Assembly: GCA_011800805.1 (NCBI GenBank)
Contig: MPNW01000184.1
Span: forward strand, 6,155-70,154
DNA: 64,000 nt
Direction of reading: 5' to 3'
Source of the DNA: Hirudo medicinalis
Taxonomy: Eukaryota > Annelida > Clitellata > Hirudinida > Hirudinidae
Shown: positions 36,934 to 49,062 of the stretch, one piece after another
Layout of the letters: each line of letters starts with the position of its first letter
Numbering within the stretch: the first letter of the stretch is position 1
Made by a program: the position numbers and the translations under genes
The notes under the pieces: model-generated
What the model was told of the DNA's origin: nothing
What the model saw: only the letters and a program-made list of their open reading frames with translations
The model's database searches: none

Positions 36934-38214
36934 TCACCCATCCAGTGGATGACCCAGGTACACCATGGAAACTTCCGTGTTGCCAAAGACGGTCGACACC
37001 GACGGGTAAAGCCGGACATCAGGTAGGCCACGAAATGCAACTCCTGAAATGAATTTTTCATTTAGGGAGATAAGCTTGAATTGTTATTGCCATCAAGTTA
37101 GGAATTTTTCCAGTGCCAATACCTAAAATTACTTTTTTTTTTAAATATAGAAAATTCCAAAATTTGGCTCTTTATGACAAACAACCATGAAGAGGCCTAC
37201 CTAAAAACTCATAGTTTTTCTCAAATGCGAGGGTGTTGTCATCACAATCCAGAATGACTCTGATCTTTTCACCAACCTGAAACACAAGCATTCATTTTAA
37301 CGGAATAAAACAGTCGAGGACGAGTGCCTGGAAAATCGCACTTGATATGTCGGGGCATTGTTGAGGTGCGGATAGTTTCCGTGACCATCCCCATTGTGGA
37401 TCAAATGGTTGTCGACCAAATTCCACCCCCAACTTTCAGAATTACTTCCGAGCAGGGCAACATAGCCGTGGGACTGCATCGGTGCTGCTTTTGTTGCTAT
37501 GCCAACAACGGCCACAGTTCCCAGTGGACCTTCCCACCAAACCTTAAAGTACCGATGGTATTTTGAAACAATGGCACGTTAAAATAGTTGCAAAAACAAC
37601 ACACCTCCCAGCAATGTCTTCCGTTTCTAAAACCGATTTTTCCTCTGGCACCGTCGGTGCTTTGAGCGACAGGATTTCGGTGCAACGTGAAGCCATTGCT
37701 TTTTACATAAATATTTCTGGAGCAGTCGTTTGGATTCCAGGCGTAATAAAATGCTCGCACCTTATTCTTGTAAGAAGGAGCATCGCTGAGTATGTCTGAG
37801 TTGAGAGCTTCTTGAGCAAGTTTGTGAATGCAATGTAGCCTCCAGACATCGTTGTTTTCATCATTCAATATTCTACAAGTGCATGTTTCAAACAAATGAT
37901 GCATTAATAATTAATATTAGCAAAATGTACTGAAGCAGAATGCAAACAAAATATAAACTGTATTGACATCAAGAAAAACCAATAAGAAACATTACTCACT
38001 TGTACCACTTTGTGCAAACAAGTGCACAGTTTCTCAAATCCTCAAGGCTGAGATAGGAAAACAAATATTCTAGTATAAATTGAGGTACGTTGTTAGCCCA
38101 GCAAACTTGATTAGATTTCTTGCTATTTAGGCTTCTTATATTCTGGTTAGAAGATTTACTATAACTTTTTTCTGCAGGATGATAGACGTACCCCCCACCG
38201 TTATAAACGGCCAT
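36934..38214 (-). CDS. FBXO45: F-box/SPRY domain protein 1 (FBXO45 / FSN-1)
   Basis: Substrate-binding subunit of the PHR (MYCBP2/RPM-1/Highwire) ubiquitin ligase, which controls synapse formation. Minus-strand exons are 38214-38000, 37872-37605, 37542-37342, 37276-37201 and 37043-36934, all GT-AG and in phase, giving 289 residues (vertebrate about 286). The F-box (about residues 40-85) reads [20 protein letters not shown] and [10 protein letters not shown]. The SPRY domain runs from about residue 110 to the end, with [72 protein letters not shown] and [14 protein letters not shown]. The start is the first ATG before the divergent N-terminus. The ANKS1 gene starts 388 bases away on the other strand. 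Confidence 0.97.
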
Positions 38215-38602
38215 CTTTTAATATATAAACACAAATTGTAAACAAAGAAACAAGATATTAAGTTTAAATTCATCAACCACAGTCATTTTAAGCAATGTAA
38301 AATTTATTTGGATGTGTGAAGTGATCTTTGCTTAAGTTAGCTTAAAGGTAAAGTCGTGTTGCCATGTGAATTAAAAGGCCTTCAAGTGTAAGACTGATGT
38401 TGACAGGGAAGAAAGTTTCCGGGATAAAAGATGCTGTAAAGATTGGCAAAGATCTTGTAACAGTTATTTGGTATTTGATTTTTAATAAATATTTGTTACT
38501 TTATTAATCGATAAAGAAGTAGTTCGATTCCGTTCGTTAAAGTTAAGCAGAATTTTGATCACGGTCCTAGGAAATGACATTGAAATCATTCCAAAAGGAA
38601 TA
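38215..38602. promoter_or_regulatory. Short divergent promoter region, FBXO45 / ANKS1
   Basis: Only 388 bases separate the two divergent start codons, so the 5' UTRs and promoters must lie within or overlap here. No TATA-like box can be picked with confidence. Confidence 0.5.
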
Positions 38603-41600
38603 ATGGGTAAAGAGAACGATTTGTTGGAAGCAGCTCGATCAGGAAATATCGCAATTGTTGAAAAATTACTTTCTTCTAAATCAAAAAGCAAATGGCCCAC
38701 CTCTATACAGACGTTAGGGCAAGTTTCACTTATTATACTAGTTGCATTAGTCACAACAAATTGATCAAGATTTTGAAATGTTTGTAGCTTTCTAAAAGGC
38801 CCAAATGTAAATTGTCAAGACCAAAATGGTGAAACCCCACTTCATTTTGCAGCTCTGAACAACCATAAGTGAGCTTCATGTTTTCAGTTTGTCATCTAAG
38901 ACAAGCAAAGTATATTAAATCCCTTAAATAGCCCAATAATTAAAATTGTTTTTTGTTGGGATGTTCAGAACTCGCTTTTTCAGACTTATATTATATAAGT
39001 ACATAATATATATTAATATATAAAGTATATATGTATCTGCATATATATCAGCTACAAATACATTCCACTTTTTGAATTCTGTTTCAGTAGAAACTTTATT
39101 AATGGTGCTTTTTCATTTTTTGTTCACAAAGAGAGATTGTGGAACTACTGTTAAAGTATCAAGCCTCTGCAAATATACCAGATCAAAAGGGATGTTACCC
39201 ACTCCATTTAGCTGCTTGGAGGGGAAACTTTGAGATTTGTCAAATTCTTTTAACAAATGGACCTTCAGTAGCCATCATTAACAATCAAGTACTGAAGACT
39301 AAATTACATGAAGTTAATTTTTTCATAATTTAACAATAAACATTTCATTAATGAGTATTTTAATGGTTAAATATTAATGGTTATTTATAGAAATCATGGT
39401 GTAGCAAATATATGCTGCATTGCTTTTTTGTATTTTATGATTGCCAATAATTTCAGAATCTCGATGGTGACACAGCACTGCACAGTGCTTCTCAATACGG
39501 CCACACTGACGTGGTCGGTGTTCTTCTTCAGGTAAAGAATTATTAGGCCTTATGCAATTATTACTTGCATCTTTCAAACGAAATAAATTCACTTTCACTT
39601 TTAAAATTACGTTTCAGAAATGTGCAAACCCGTTGATAAAAAATAACAAAGGGGAGAAAGCCTTGGACTTGGCGGTGATGTTCGGCAGACAGGAGACTGT
39701 GGAGAAGTTGCTGGGCAGTCCCGATTCGAAGATCTACCTGAACCTCACGAAGCAGGACAAGTCTCCGCTGCACCTGGCCGCCAAAAGTGGCAACGTGAAC
39801 GTCGTGCGAATGTTACTTTCTGCCGGCTTCAATGTCAATCATCAGGTTCGTGTCTTGATGACTCTAATGACGAGCGACGTTAAGGATTAATCGATTAAAT
39901 TCGATCAAATGTAACACACATATATTCTGCCTACTTTTAGCTGATCTGGTTGCATAACACTCTGCATTAGTCAGTATACACTGCACACAATCACTCGACC
40001 ATAGTTAGCTAAAACAATCAATGATTTAACTTCATACAAACATGTTTTAAATTCTTTTATTTGTTTAAAAACTGAGAAAAAACCGGGAATTAATAATATT
40101 GTATAATAATAATAATAGCTGAGGACTGCGGATTCAGAGTAACTCATCAACAGAGTAAGTGTTCGTCTCTTCGGCACTGGTGATCTTGTCTCACTGTTTA
40201 TTTTCTGTTGGACGTCCTGCTCGATGTTTTCGATCATAGAAGACTCTGAATGCAATTAGCAATGCTGTCCACACTGCTTCTTGTTTCGCTCTTCTTAGAA
40301 ATGTGAGCTTCTTGTAACGTGGATTTAAGGCCACAGCCATTTGTAATGTTGGCAAAGCATCAATGCCTTCAATTCTGTTCGTGAAGTCATTGTGCTTTCT
40401 TATGCTCTGCTAACTTCTCTTTGTACATCTCAGCAATCACAGTGTCGATTGTATGTTGACTGGCCAAGTTGCAGGTCTGTTTTTGAAGAGCTGTCCGTGG
40501 CACTGTCCGTAGTCCATCATCTGAAATGCTTGAGTTCCACGTTGTTTTCAGTACTCGCCATTGTTGTTTACTTTGTTCTAACTAAATAACAATGATAATG
40601 CGGGGGAAAAGTAAGTAACCAAAAAGAGGACTATTACAAAATTATTAATAAAAATAAATTTAAAAATTTCCGATTAATCGATTANTTTGTTCTAACTAAA
40701 TAACAATGATAATGCGGGGGAAAAGTAAGTAACCAAAAAGAGGACTATTACAAAATTATTAATAAAAATAAATTTAAAAATTTCCGATTAATCGATTAAG
40801 GAAATTTTAATCTATTAAAATCTATTAATTAATCTATTAATCGATTAATTAATCGATTATTTCCGCAGCCCTAATTTTTCCAAATGCGGTCGGTCTCGTT
40901 ACTTTTTTATTTCTTTTAATCTCGTAATAATTTGTGCAGTGTTCGTTAAGTATTTCTAGTATTTTTAGTATTCGTTAAGACGCGTTTGTGAAATTCCTTC
41001 TATTTTCAGACCGACTCAGGGACGGCTCTCCACGAGGCATCTTTGCACGGAAAACTTGAAGTCTTTAAGTTGCTCCTTTCTCAGGGTAGGTTTGAGGTTG
41101 ATTAGCAACTAGCTGCAGAACCTGGCACTGCCAATTAAAAATGAGTTATAAATATGGTTAAACAATAAAAGGGAATGGACGAAAGCACCTAGCACCAACG
41201 AGCGCCTGCTCGAATATTAATGAGCCGTGGATTCAAAATATTAACCGTGTTTAAAAAGTGATTGAGGAATTTTTGGAAAGCTGATTTGTGTGACCACTCC
41301 TGCATCCTACGAAGTTCCATCAAAATACCTCCAACAGTTTAAGTTTTTAGTGACTTATGCACGAGATAATAACTTGCAGGTAATAACTTACAGGTAATAA
41401 CTTACAGGTAATAACTTACAGGTAATAACTTACAGGTAATAACTTACAAGTAATAACTTACGGGTAATAACTTATGGACGAGCAGATGGAGCAATGACTC
41501 TTTACAGAATTAGTCACTCATATATTAAACGGCCAATGAAATTGCTTTGCTAATGAATATTAATGAATCTTACTGTTACTGATCAAACAGGTGGTGATGT

Positions 41601-44600
41601 GATGTTGACAAGCTCCACCAATAAAACAACTATTGACCTTCTCAATGAACTCAGCAATCCTGTCTCCTTAGACATGAAGAAGCTTGCTTTAGGTTTTTTT
41701 AGCAAATGTTTTTTCTCTTGTTTAAAAACCTTAAATTATCATTTTAATGTCATTGCAAGTCGGTGTGGTTTCAAATTATTTCGTCCGATCAGATTTCGAC
41801 AACGAAAAGATGAAGACTGCGCAGAAGAACATCGACAGTGCCAAGTACTTCTCGGTTGGTGAAGATTACGACGTCATTCCTAAAGTTGCGGGAAGACGGC
41901 AGGGATCGGACAGCATCTCTCGTTTGAGCAGGAACAGGTCGTTAAAATGGTTCATCGTTCGGCTGCAAGTCGTGCTAGAGTTGTTTTTTTTTAAAAGTTC
42001 GTTCGTGCCCTACAGGAGTTATAATTAATTTCCACTCTACAATGTCAATCAGTTTTGTTTATACTTTCACATCCTCAGTGTGGGGAGTTCAACAAGTTCA
42101 GTGTTTCAAGGAGCAGGTGAGGAAGAAAGTATTTATGATTGCCCACAGGCTGGAGCTAGAGGTGTTGCAATTTTATTCCTTTTAATTGAATGCACTTTTT
42201 GTTGTTTTCAATAAATTTTATCACAATGGTTCAATTTGATGTATATTTTTCAGACCAATAATCGTGCATTGAGATGTTGTATTTGATAAGTTCTCTAACG
42301 TTTTGCAGCATTGTATCCACTAACTGGAGCTGCAAAAGTTCCCCTCAACTCGTCTTCATTCAATAAAATTGAAAAACCAGTAAGTCTAGACGTGCAATGT
42401 TATGACATTGGGCGATGAAATACACGAATCTCATTCTTTCAGAACACACCCAAAAAACCACCGAGGAAGAAAGTCACAAACGGCTCGTCAAAAACGGTCG
42501 AGAAACGAACGGCAGTCGATCGGCTTCCGGACGGCTGCCGAAACTCGCCGAGTGGCGGCGGTCCGTCCGACGGAACGGACGGGGTGACTTCAAACTACGG
42601 CACCCCCGTTGGGAGCTTCAATTCCGACAAGACGTCCAGCGGGTCTGCTTCGACTCAAATTCCCACACCTCCCTCCAAACCACCTCCCATAAAATCTCTC
42701 GCTCCTGCTTCTATGAACGCAGACCAAAGTGAATCGGTAGCGACCAGTGTTCACGGTTTTGGTTTATCTCCGAGGACTTCTTCCACTCAGAACCGAGCCA
42801 GCCTGGCGTCTGCCTCTCCGACAGTTTCGGTTTTGGACGGTAGCACTCGGAGTTCTCATGGACGCGACTTAGGTTAATCAAGATTTTGTTAATGAATTTC
42901 TTAACTTAGGATTAGCATTTATAATCGTGATTGCTGCTCACGTCGGCAACATTTAAATATTTCATAAAAATTTGTTTAATTGTTTGAAAATGTTCAAGCC
43001 AATGAACTTTGTTGTCATTATAGTAGAAATTCCTTTAAAACTGCACTTTGATTGTTATTTTCGTGGTCGTCGACAATTTAAGGTGCAAGACCTGACAACC
43101 TATCCATGATTGTTAAGGGGGCCGATGCCCCATGCGAGCCACCCACTCCCGACCATCCTCCCCCCTCTCCCGAGACAGCCCTCCTGGACATTCAACAACT
43201 CATAAACTCAGAGGTGGTTATAATTGTTCTTCTCTTTGGGGGGTTGTTAAATTGCTTCTCGCCTTTGATTGCCAATTCAATTCTTTCTTATTTTTTGTCA
43301 CGTGATTTATTCTTCTAGTTTGGTTTTTAGTTTTTATTTAATTTAAATCGAATATATAATAACTTGAATATTAGTTCTTGTTAATGTAACAAATAATAAT
43401 CAAGTTATAACATCTAAGTTTGGTGTCAACATGTTTTCTTCTGATACAATATTTATTTTTTCAGCTTCAATTTGAATTTCTGATATTTGGTGCCGTTGGT
43501 TTTCAGAGACGAAAATCGAGAGACATGCACACGAGCACCGAATTCGATGAACCGAACGTTTCAGCGGAACCCCTTCGGACGTCTGCAAGTCGAAGAGAAA
43601 CATTTCACAACATTTGCAGAAATTCTCCATCAAAGGAACCCAACAATAACAACAGCATCTTTCACGGTGACTGTAAAATAAATCAAAGTAGATTGTCCCA
43701 TTTATTAATAAATTGTAGTAATCGATTAGATAACAAGACCTCTTCAACTACTTTCTAACAAACTCTATTTGATGCCCACTGCATCTGAAACACTGATGTC
43801 TATTGGTTGTTGTTACCATCAAGGACAACTTGGAGATATTAAATGATGATGTTGTCGTCAAATGTCAGGACTCACTCTCGGTTCCTCGCCCCTGTCCACG
43901 ATATCGCCGACCAGGAAATCGTCCCGCATGTTGAGATTCAACCACCTCATGAACTCTAGAACTCTTCCATCTTTTCTTCCTTCCATTGCCTCAAGGAATG
44001 TTGGAGAGGATGGCAGCATGCCATGTGATTTAAGTTGTCAGAGGCTAAATAGAACCAGCAAGGTTATTTTATTGTTCTTGTCAGTTTAAAATGTAAATAT
44101 ATTTGCTCAGAATTATGGAAACGGTGATTTTTATATTTTGTGTTATGAAATGTTGTTGGTATGTTATCTCCTCTGAGTAAATTTATGTTGACTTGTTGGC
44201 GAATTTGTTAATTATGTGACTATAATCATGGTAATGGTAACATTTTCCAACAAAGCAAATATTGAGATTAAAATATTCTTACATGTTTGTTTCCTATGAG
44301 GCAAGGCAGTAAAAATTAATGTGCATTTCATTGCTAGAGTAACCTTCTCCTAATGCATCACTTATCTGGCTTGTCAATAATTGTCCACAAAGTAGTCAAA
44401 GATGGACTGTAGTTTCTTCGTAATAGCACAATTTCATCCACTGCCAAATGTAAGGCACAATTATTTGACTCACAAGATGGCATTAACTGAAAGTGATATA
44501 ATTACTTGGTAATAATTACTTCTCCATCAGCTCTTTCATTCATTCTATTTATAGGATCCTGGTTCAAGTTTGCATTTCAATAGCAGTCAGACTCAGAGGG

Positions 44601-47600
44601 TTTGTCCACAAGTTGTCACAGAAGTTGATGGAATGACAGAAGCTAATAAAGAGGACTGGACACAGGTTGTTGTTAATTTTATTTTATTTTCGATCCATCG
44701 ACTGAACAACTAGTCGGACCGCCTCAACAAATTTGTACCGAGTCCACAAAAAGGTTTACCAAAATAGAGCAACACAAATGCTGCCTCAAACGAGGATGAT
44801 TGATGAGAAATTAAATGCTCTGTGCAGTCCATATTGTAATTAAAGTTAAAGTCTTAATGAAAAAACATGGGAACATTTGGAAAAATGGCAAAAAATGAAA
44901 AATGAAAGTGGGAAATTACAATTACGTCGGCAGTGAGTCCCACTGCAAAAAGACAATTTGACGGTGTCTATTAAGAATGCAATGTCTTAAGTTGTTCACT
45001 GTTTCTCCCTAATTCAAATTGAGGCAGGCAGCGTTTAAAAATAATGGCATGTTTATTATCGTCATTATTGCCTTTTTGTTTTTTTAGCTCGAACATTTAT
45101 TCAAAACTTCTCTGACTGGTGGATTGGAAACATTGATGAGTGAATTCGATAAGAGAATGACCACCATTCTGTCTGGCAAAAGTGAGATTATATTTAATTA
45201 ATTGTTATTGTTCAGAGTTTTAATTTTTATTTAGCTTTTATTTAACTTTATATTATAGTTATTATTTGGTTTTATATTGCAGTTATTATTTGGTTTTACA
45301 TTATAGTTTTTATTTGGTTTTATATTGCAGTTATTATTTGGTTTTACATTATAGTTTTTATTTGGTTTTAGTTATAGTTATTTTTTAGTTTATTTCGGCA
45401 AAAAACACAAAATGACGATCGGCTCATAGGTCGATGATCAGCTGATTTTAAAACTGCTGGTCTAAAACCTGCCAATTGATTCGTGCATTCCGATAGGCTC
45501 TAACTCCATCCTGAGTATCACCGATTGGCTGGAAAGCATTAACATGCTTCACGTCGAAAACATTCTCATCGTCAACGGATTTGACGACATGCAGTTCATG
45601 GTTGATTTTCATTCTTTTGTTTATTTAAATATCAACTAACATATAATTTAACTAATTTCCCATATTTCAAACTTAATAAAACCAATTATCGATTAACTAA
45701 TTAACTGAAGTGCCATCAATAATTTATCAATAATAATAATAAATAAATATTGCTTGGCAGAGTCTTCTGGAGCTCGCCGACATGGAGGAGATCGGCATAA
45801 AAAATGAAGAACAAAGATCCGTGCTGTCGAAACATTGCAAGTTGCTGCCACCTCCCCCTGAACCATGTGAGCGACATTTCTACTCTGTTTTTGCCACGAT
45901 TTCTAACATCATATTCATGAAGGACATTTTCATCTGGAAAACTGTTAATTGCAAATATTATTTACAAGCTTAATTACCACAATTTGTTGATTATAATAAA
46001 ATGTAATTTGATAAAAAAAAGGTTTTGATTCCATACGAGAATGGCTCGAATCTCTGAGGTTGTCTGAATACTATGACATGCTCACAAGTCAGGGTTGCTC
46101 TGAGATCAGCCAAATTTTTGACTTCACAGATTCTCCGTTGCAGAATGTGAGATGATCTTGTTATTGTTTGAAAAATGTGATTATTCGTCATTGTTGTCGA
46201 GTTGTCGTGTCTAAAATGTCTCCGGAGATGAATGTTTGTGATTGTTAGTTGTTCCTGCAATTAGAAAGATGTGCTAGGTGCACATCACGACTGTTTATTG
46301 TTGTTTAAAAATATAATTTTATGTACTTTAGAAACATTTTGAACACGGTGTTTGTATTTAAACTTCACTTTTAGACATTCAAGTACATGCTTCCGGGTCA
46401 CAGGAAACGAGTGAAAAACTCTGCTCGATGGTACTGCTCGAAATTTTCAAACTTCAAGAAGGTGGCCAACAAAGTTTTGTTTTTGCTTATCTGCAGCATT
46501 TTATTGCTTTTATATATTTTTTAATGACTTTTTGGCTAAACTCTTCAAAATCTTGGGTCATTTGATGATATTTATTGCTCAATGTCAGCTTTTCAATTTG
46601 GTCACCAGTCTCCTGAAAAATGTACATAAATTACTCATTTAATATTTCATAATAACAGCTGATTTCATTGTTCATTTGTTTGAGATTGAAAGCAAAGCAG
46701 GAGTTTTGGATAATCGCACGAGCGATGCTCATCGCAGACCCGAGTCTCTCATAACTGGCTGCTGCAACTACACCGTCCGAGTAAGTTCCGGCGATGGTCC
46801 CAGTTCGAGTTAAAGTGGGCCGGCTTTAAGTTCTTGCGATGGTCTCGGCTGCATTCATAGATTCATCCTTTACAGAAGTGCTTATCACATGCAGATGATT
46901 ACGTTATGATTTGCGTATGCCTGCTTCCTCTTCACATAAGGAACAAAAATGCTTCACATGAACTTTGAGAAACACGAAACATTTAGTAGTTGAAAATAAT
47001 TATGATGATTGTATTTTTAATTATGATGAATATAATTACAGTTATAATTTATCCATTCGACCATAATTAATTGATCAGGATGTTCTAAAGTGGACATCTC
47101 AATTAGTGCTCGACTCAAGTTGAGGATGAGTCAAATTTTATTGCATTTGTTTTAGTATCTCGGATCCAAAGAGGTGTCGGTCGCCGACGGAAGCGACCCC
47201 CCAAAACTTGCCATCACCAAAATAAAAGTACTTTCAGATATGATTTTTGAGGACTTCAATTTTAGTTTTCTGAGATGTGTAATAACTTAAATGATTGATT
47301 ATGCGTTATGTTGACGATTTGACAACTATACTGGTTAAGGCATACATGATAGAAGCTCAACAGTTACTAGAAATATTTTATTCATGTCGATCGACGAATG
47401 ATTAGCAAAGACTTCCTTTTCTAATTAGTTAATGAATATTATTTGCCAACAGGATTCCCTCACCTGCATTGACGAGATGCCAACAGTCACGCTCTCCATC
47501 TCCTACCTGGGAGTGCGTTTCATAGATCTGACAAATAAAGTAATGAGTCATTCGTTTTTTTTTCTTTTTGTTTTAAATTATTTCAATGAAAACAAATTCA

Positions 47601-49062
47601 CATTTAATTACAATTAAAATCACAATTTATCTTTTGTGTTCATCACTCAGGTGTTATTGGTGTTTCATCCCTTGACCATCATTTGACATGTTTTATTAGT
47701 TGAAAATGACTTACCTATTATCAAACCATTCTTTATACTTCTGTTTTACTAACCGATCTGGATGTCAAAACACTGACATTCAATCTGCATGCATACGTTC
47801 AACAAGTTCTAATAAAATACAATGTTAACACGACATTTAACAAAGCTGAAATAAATTAACAACGAAATGCTTTCCAGATGGTCATCTGTTCTCATGACAT
47901 CAGCAACATATTTTCTGCTTCCCAAGGTGAAGACTGCCTCAAATATTTTGCTTACATCACCCAGTCAGCCGACGACGGGCCATTTCTGTGCCACGTTTTC
48001 CATGCACGATCCGAGGTCGGCGTTTCGTGCCATTAACATTTCAATAACTCATGCATATTCATACTAAATGCAGTAATGTTGAGCACTATATACTACAGCT
48101 CATCCACAACAAAAACAAAAAGGACATGTCTAATTTGTTTACCAGCATTGATTGGCTCTCTTGCTGTGAAACAGCTTCTTTCACCTTCTACTATTATGTT
48201 ACTTTTCTTTTCAATTCATTGGAGTTAATAGCTGAGTTAGATATGCTAGATTTAACCAAAACATCCATAATACATGACCTTATTAGGTGCTAAACTTTTT
48301 TAAACAGGCTTCAGCAGTCAAATTCATTTTTTTTATCAACACATCTAACTTTATTATTCACATCCTTCAAATTCAGCCAATAACTTGCCCTCAAAGAAAT
48401 GGGCAATTATGATGGTGCTTCTACAACGGGACTTAAACCTGCGCTGCCATCGTGAGGAGCAGTCTCAAACCATGGAGGAGCACAATGCTCCTTGCTTTCA
48501 GTAGCTCTCCAGTTTAAAGCGGTACGCGATTTAGGAAAAGGCGAAAGATGGAAAACTTGAAAGTCGAAAATAGCACAGTTGACCTAGGAATGGCAGAGAA
48601 TGACACATGCAAATTTCAAGTCACTACTGTTTACCATTTGGTAGTTCTTGACTTGACTTGAAAAAAGTTGAAAATGGCTCAGTTTGCCTAGAAATAGCAG
48701 ACAGAATGACACATGCAAAAAAAAACCAGCTTACATTCTCAATTTTTGCCGAGTTATGTTTTTGTGGTAACAACGTTCTTGTTAATGATTTTCCATGAAT
48801 ATCTTATAATGATTTTGAAAGAATAAACATTTAAATAAAGGAACTGGCAAGAGAGATCATGATGACCCTGGGAGAAGCATTTTATGTGGCCTATCAGATG
48901 GCTATCAGAGAGCAGAATCCAGTTGTTAGTGAAAACCTCAAAAAGGCAAAGATGTCCAAGGAAGATTCTGCTGCACTGACATCACTGGGCACCCCAGTTT
49001 CCATGACGACCGAGATTAAGCAAAAACACCACTCTTTCCAGAGCAGGAGCACAGAAATATGA
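38603..49062 (+). CDS. ANKS1: Ankyrin repeat, SAM and PTB domain protein 1 (ANKS1 / Odin family)
   Basis: Cytoplasmic adaptor of receptor tyrosine kinase (Eph, EGF) signalling. Exons with good phase: 38603-38718, 38788-38868, 39132-39288, 39457-39531, 39618-39845, 41010-41085, 41591-41692, about 41793-41937, 42079-42161, 42309-42379, 42443-42872, 43083-43213, 43507-43666, 43869-44062, 44555-44665, 45088-45181, 45497-45600, 45761-45866, 46022-46146, 46375-46461, an exon ending 46780, 47156-47227, 47453-47539, 47878-48015, 48841-49062. Order: [15 protein letters not shown], about six ankyrin repeats ([34 protein letters not shown]), a Ser/Pro-rich linker ([16 protein letters not shown]), two SAM domains ([27 protein letters not shown]) and a PTB domain ([32 protein letters not shown]). 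It ends STEI, a class I PDZ-ligand form. Unresolved: the starts of the 41793 and 46780 exons. Intron 1 looks GC-AG. Confidence 0.93.
39965..40875 (-). mobile_element. hAT-type DNA transposon relic in an ANKS1 intron
   Basis: Minus-strand frames around 40580-40250 read like the C-terminal region of a hAT transposase ([20 protein letters not shown], then, shifted, [19 protein letters not shown] and AVWTALL), with stops and frameshifts. Its minus-strand start, near 40873, is TAGGGCTGCGGAAATAATCG followed by ATTAATCGATTAA-rich sequence, the form of many hAT terminal inverted repeats. The opposite end and the target duplication could not be fixed. It is non-autonomous and broken. Confidence 0.65.
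40572..40798 (+). repeat. Exact 113-base tandem duplication flanking a single N
   Basis: Bases 40572-40684 are repeated without a mismatch at 40686-40798, with one N (40685) between. This is the typical mark of two contig ends that overlap but were joined as adjacent. Confidence 0.95.
41370..41475 (+). repeat. 14-base tandem repeat (TAATAACTTACAGG)
   Basis: About seven copies of a 14-mer in an ANKS1 intron. Each unit contains TTACAG|GTAATA, an acceptor-like and donor-like dinucleotide pair. Confidence 0.9.
45225..45400 (+). repeat. Tandem repeat of TTATTTGGTTTTAYATT units
   Basis: Five to six imperfect copies of a unit of about 30 bases (TTATTTGGTTTTATATTGCAG / ...ACATTATAG) in an ANKS1 intron. 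Confidence 0.8.
48410..48500 (-). repeat. tRNA-derived SINE copy, decayed
   Basis: Shares the core GCTGCCATCGTGAG and flanking words with 25285-25400. The B box is degraded to GGTTTAAGTCCC on the minus strand. It lies in the last ANKS1 intron. Confidence 0.55.

Noticed and set aside
43838..43868. ANKS1 exon starting at the ATCAAG acceptor near 43830
   Set aside because: The needed frame has stop codons before 43869. The acceptor at 43868 fits the phase without stops.
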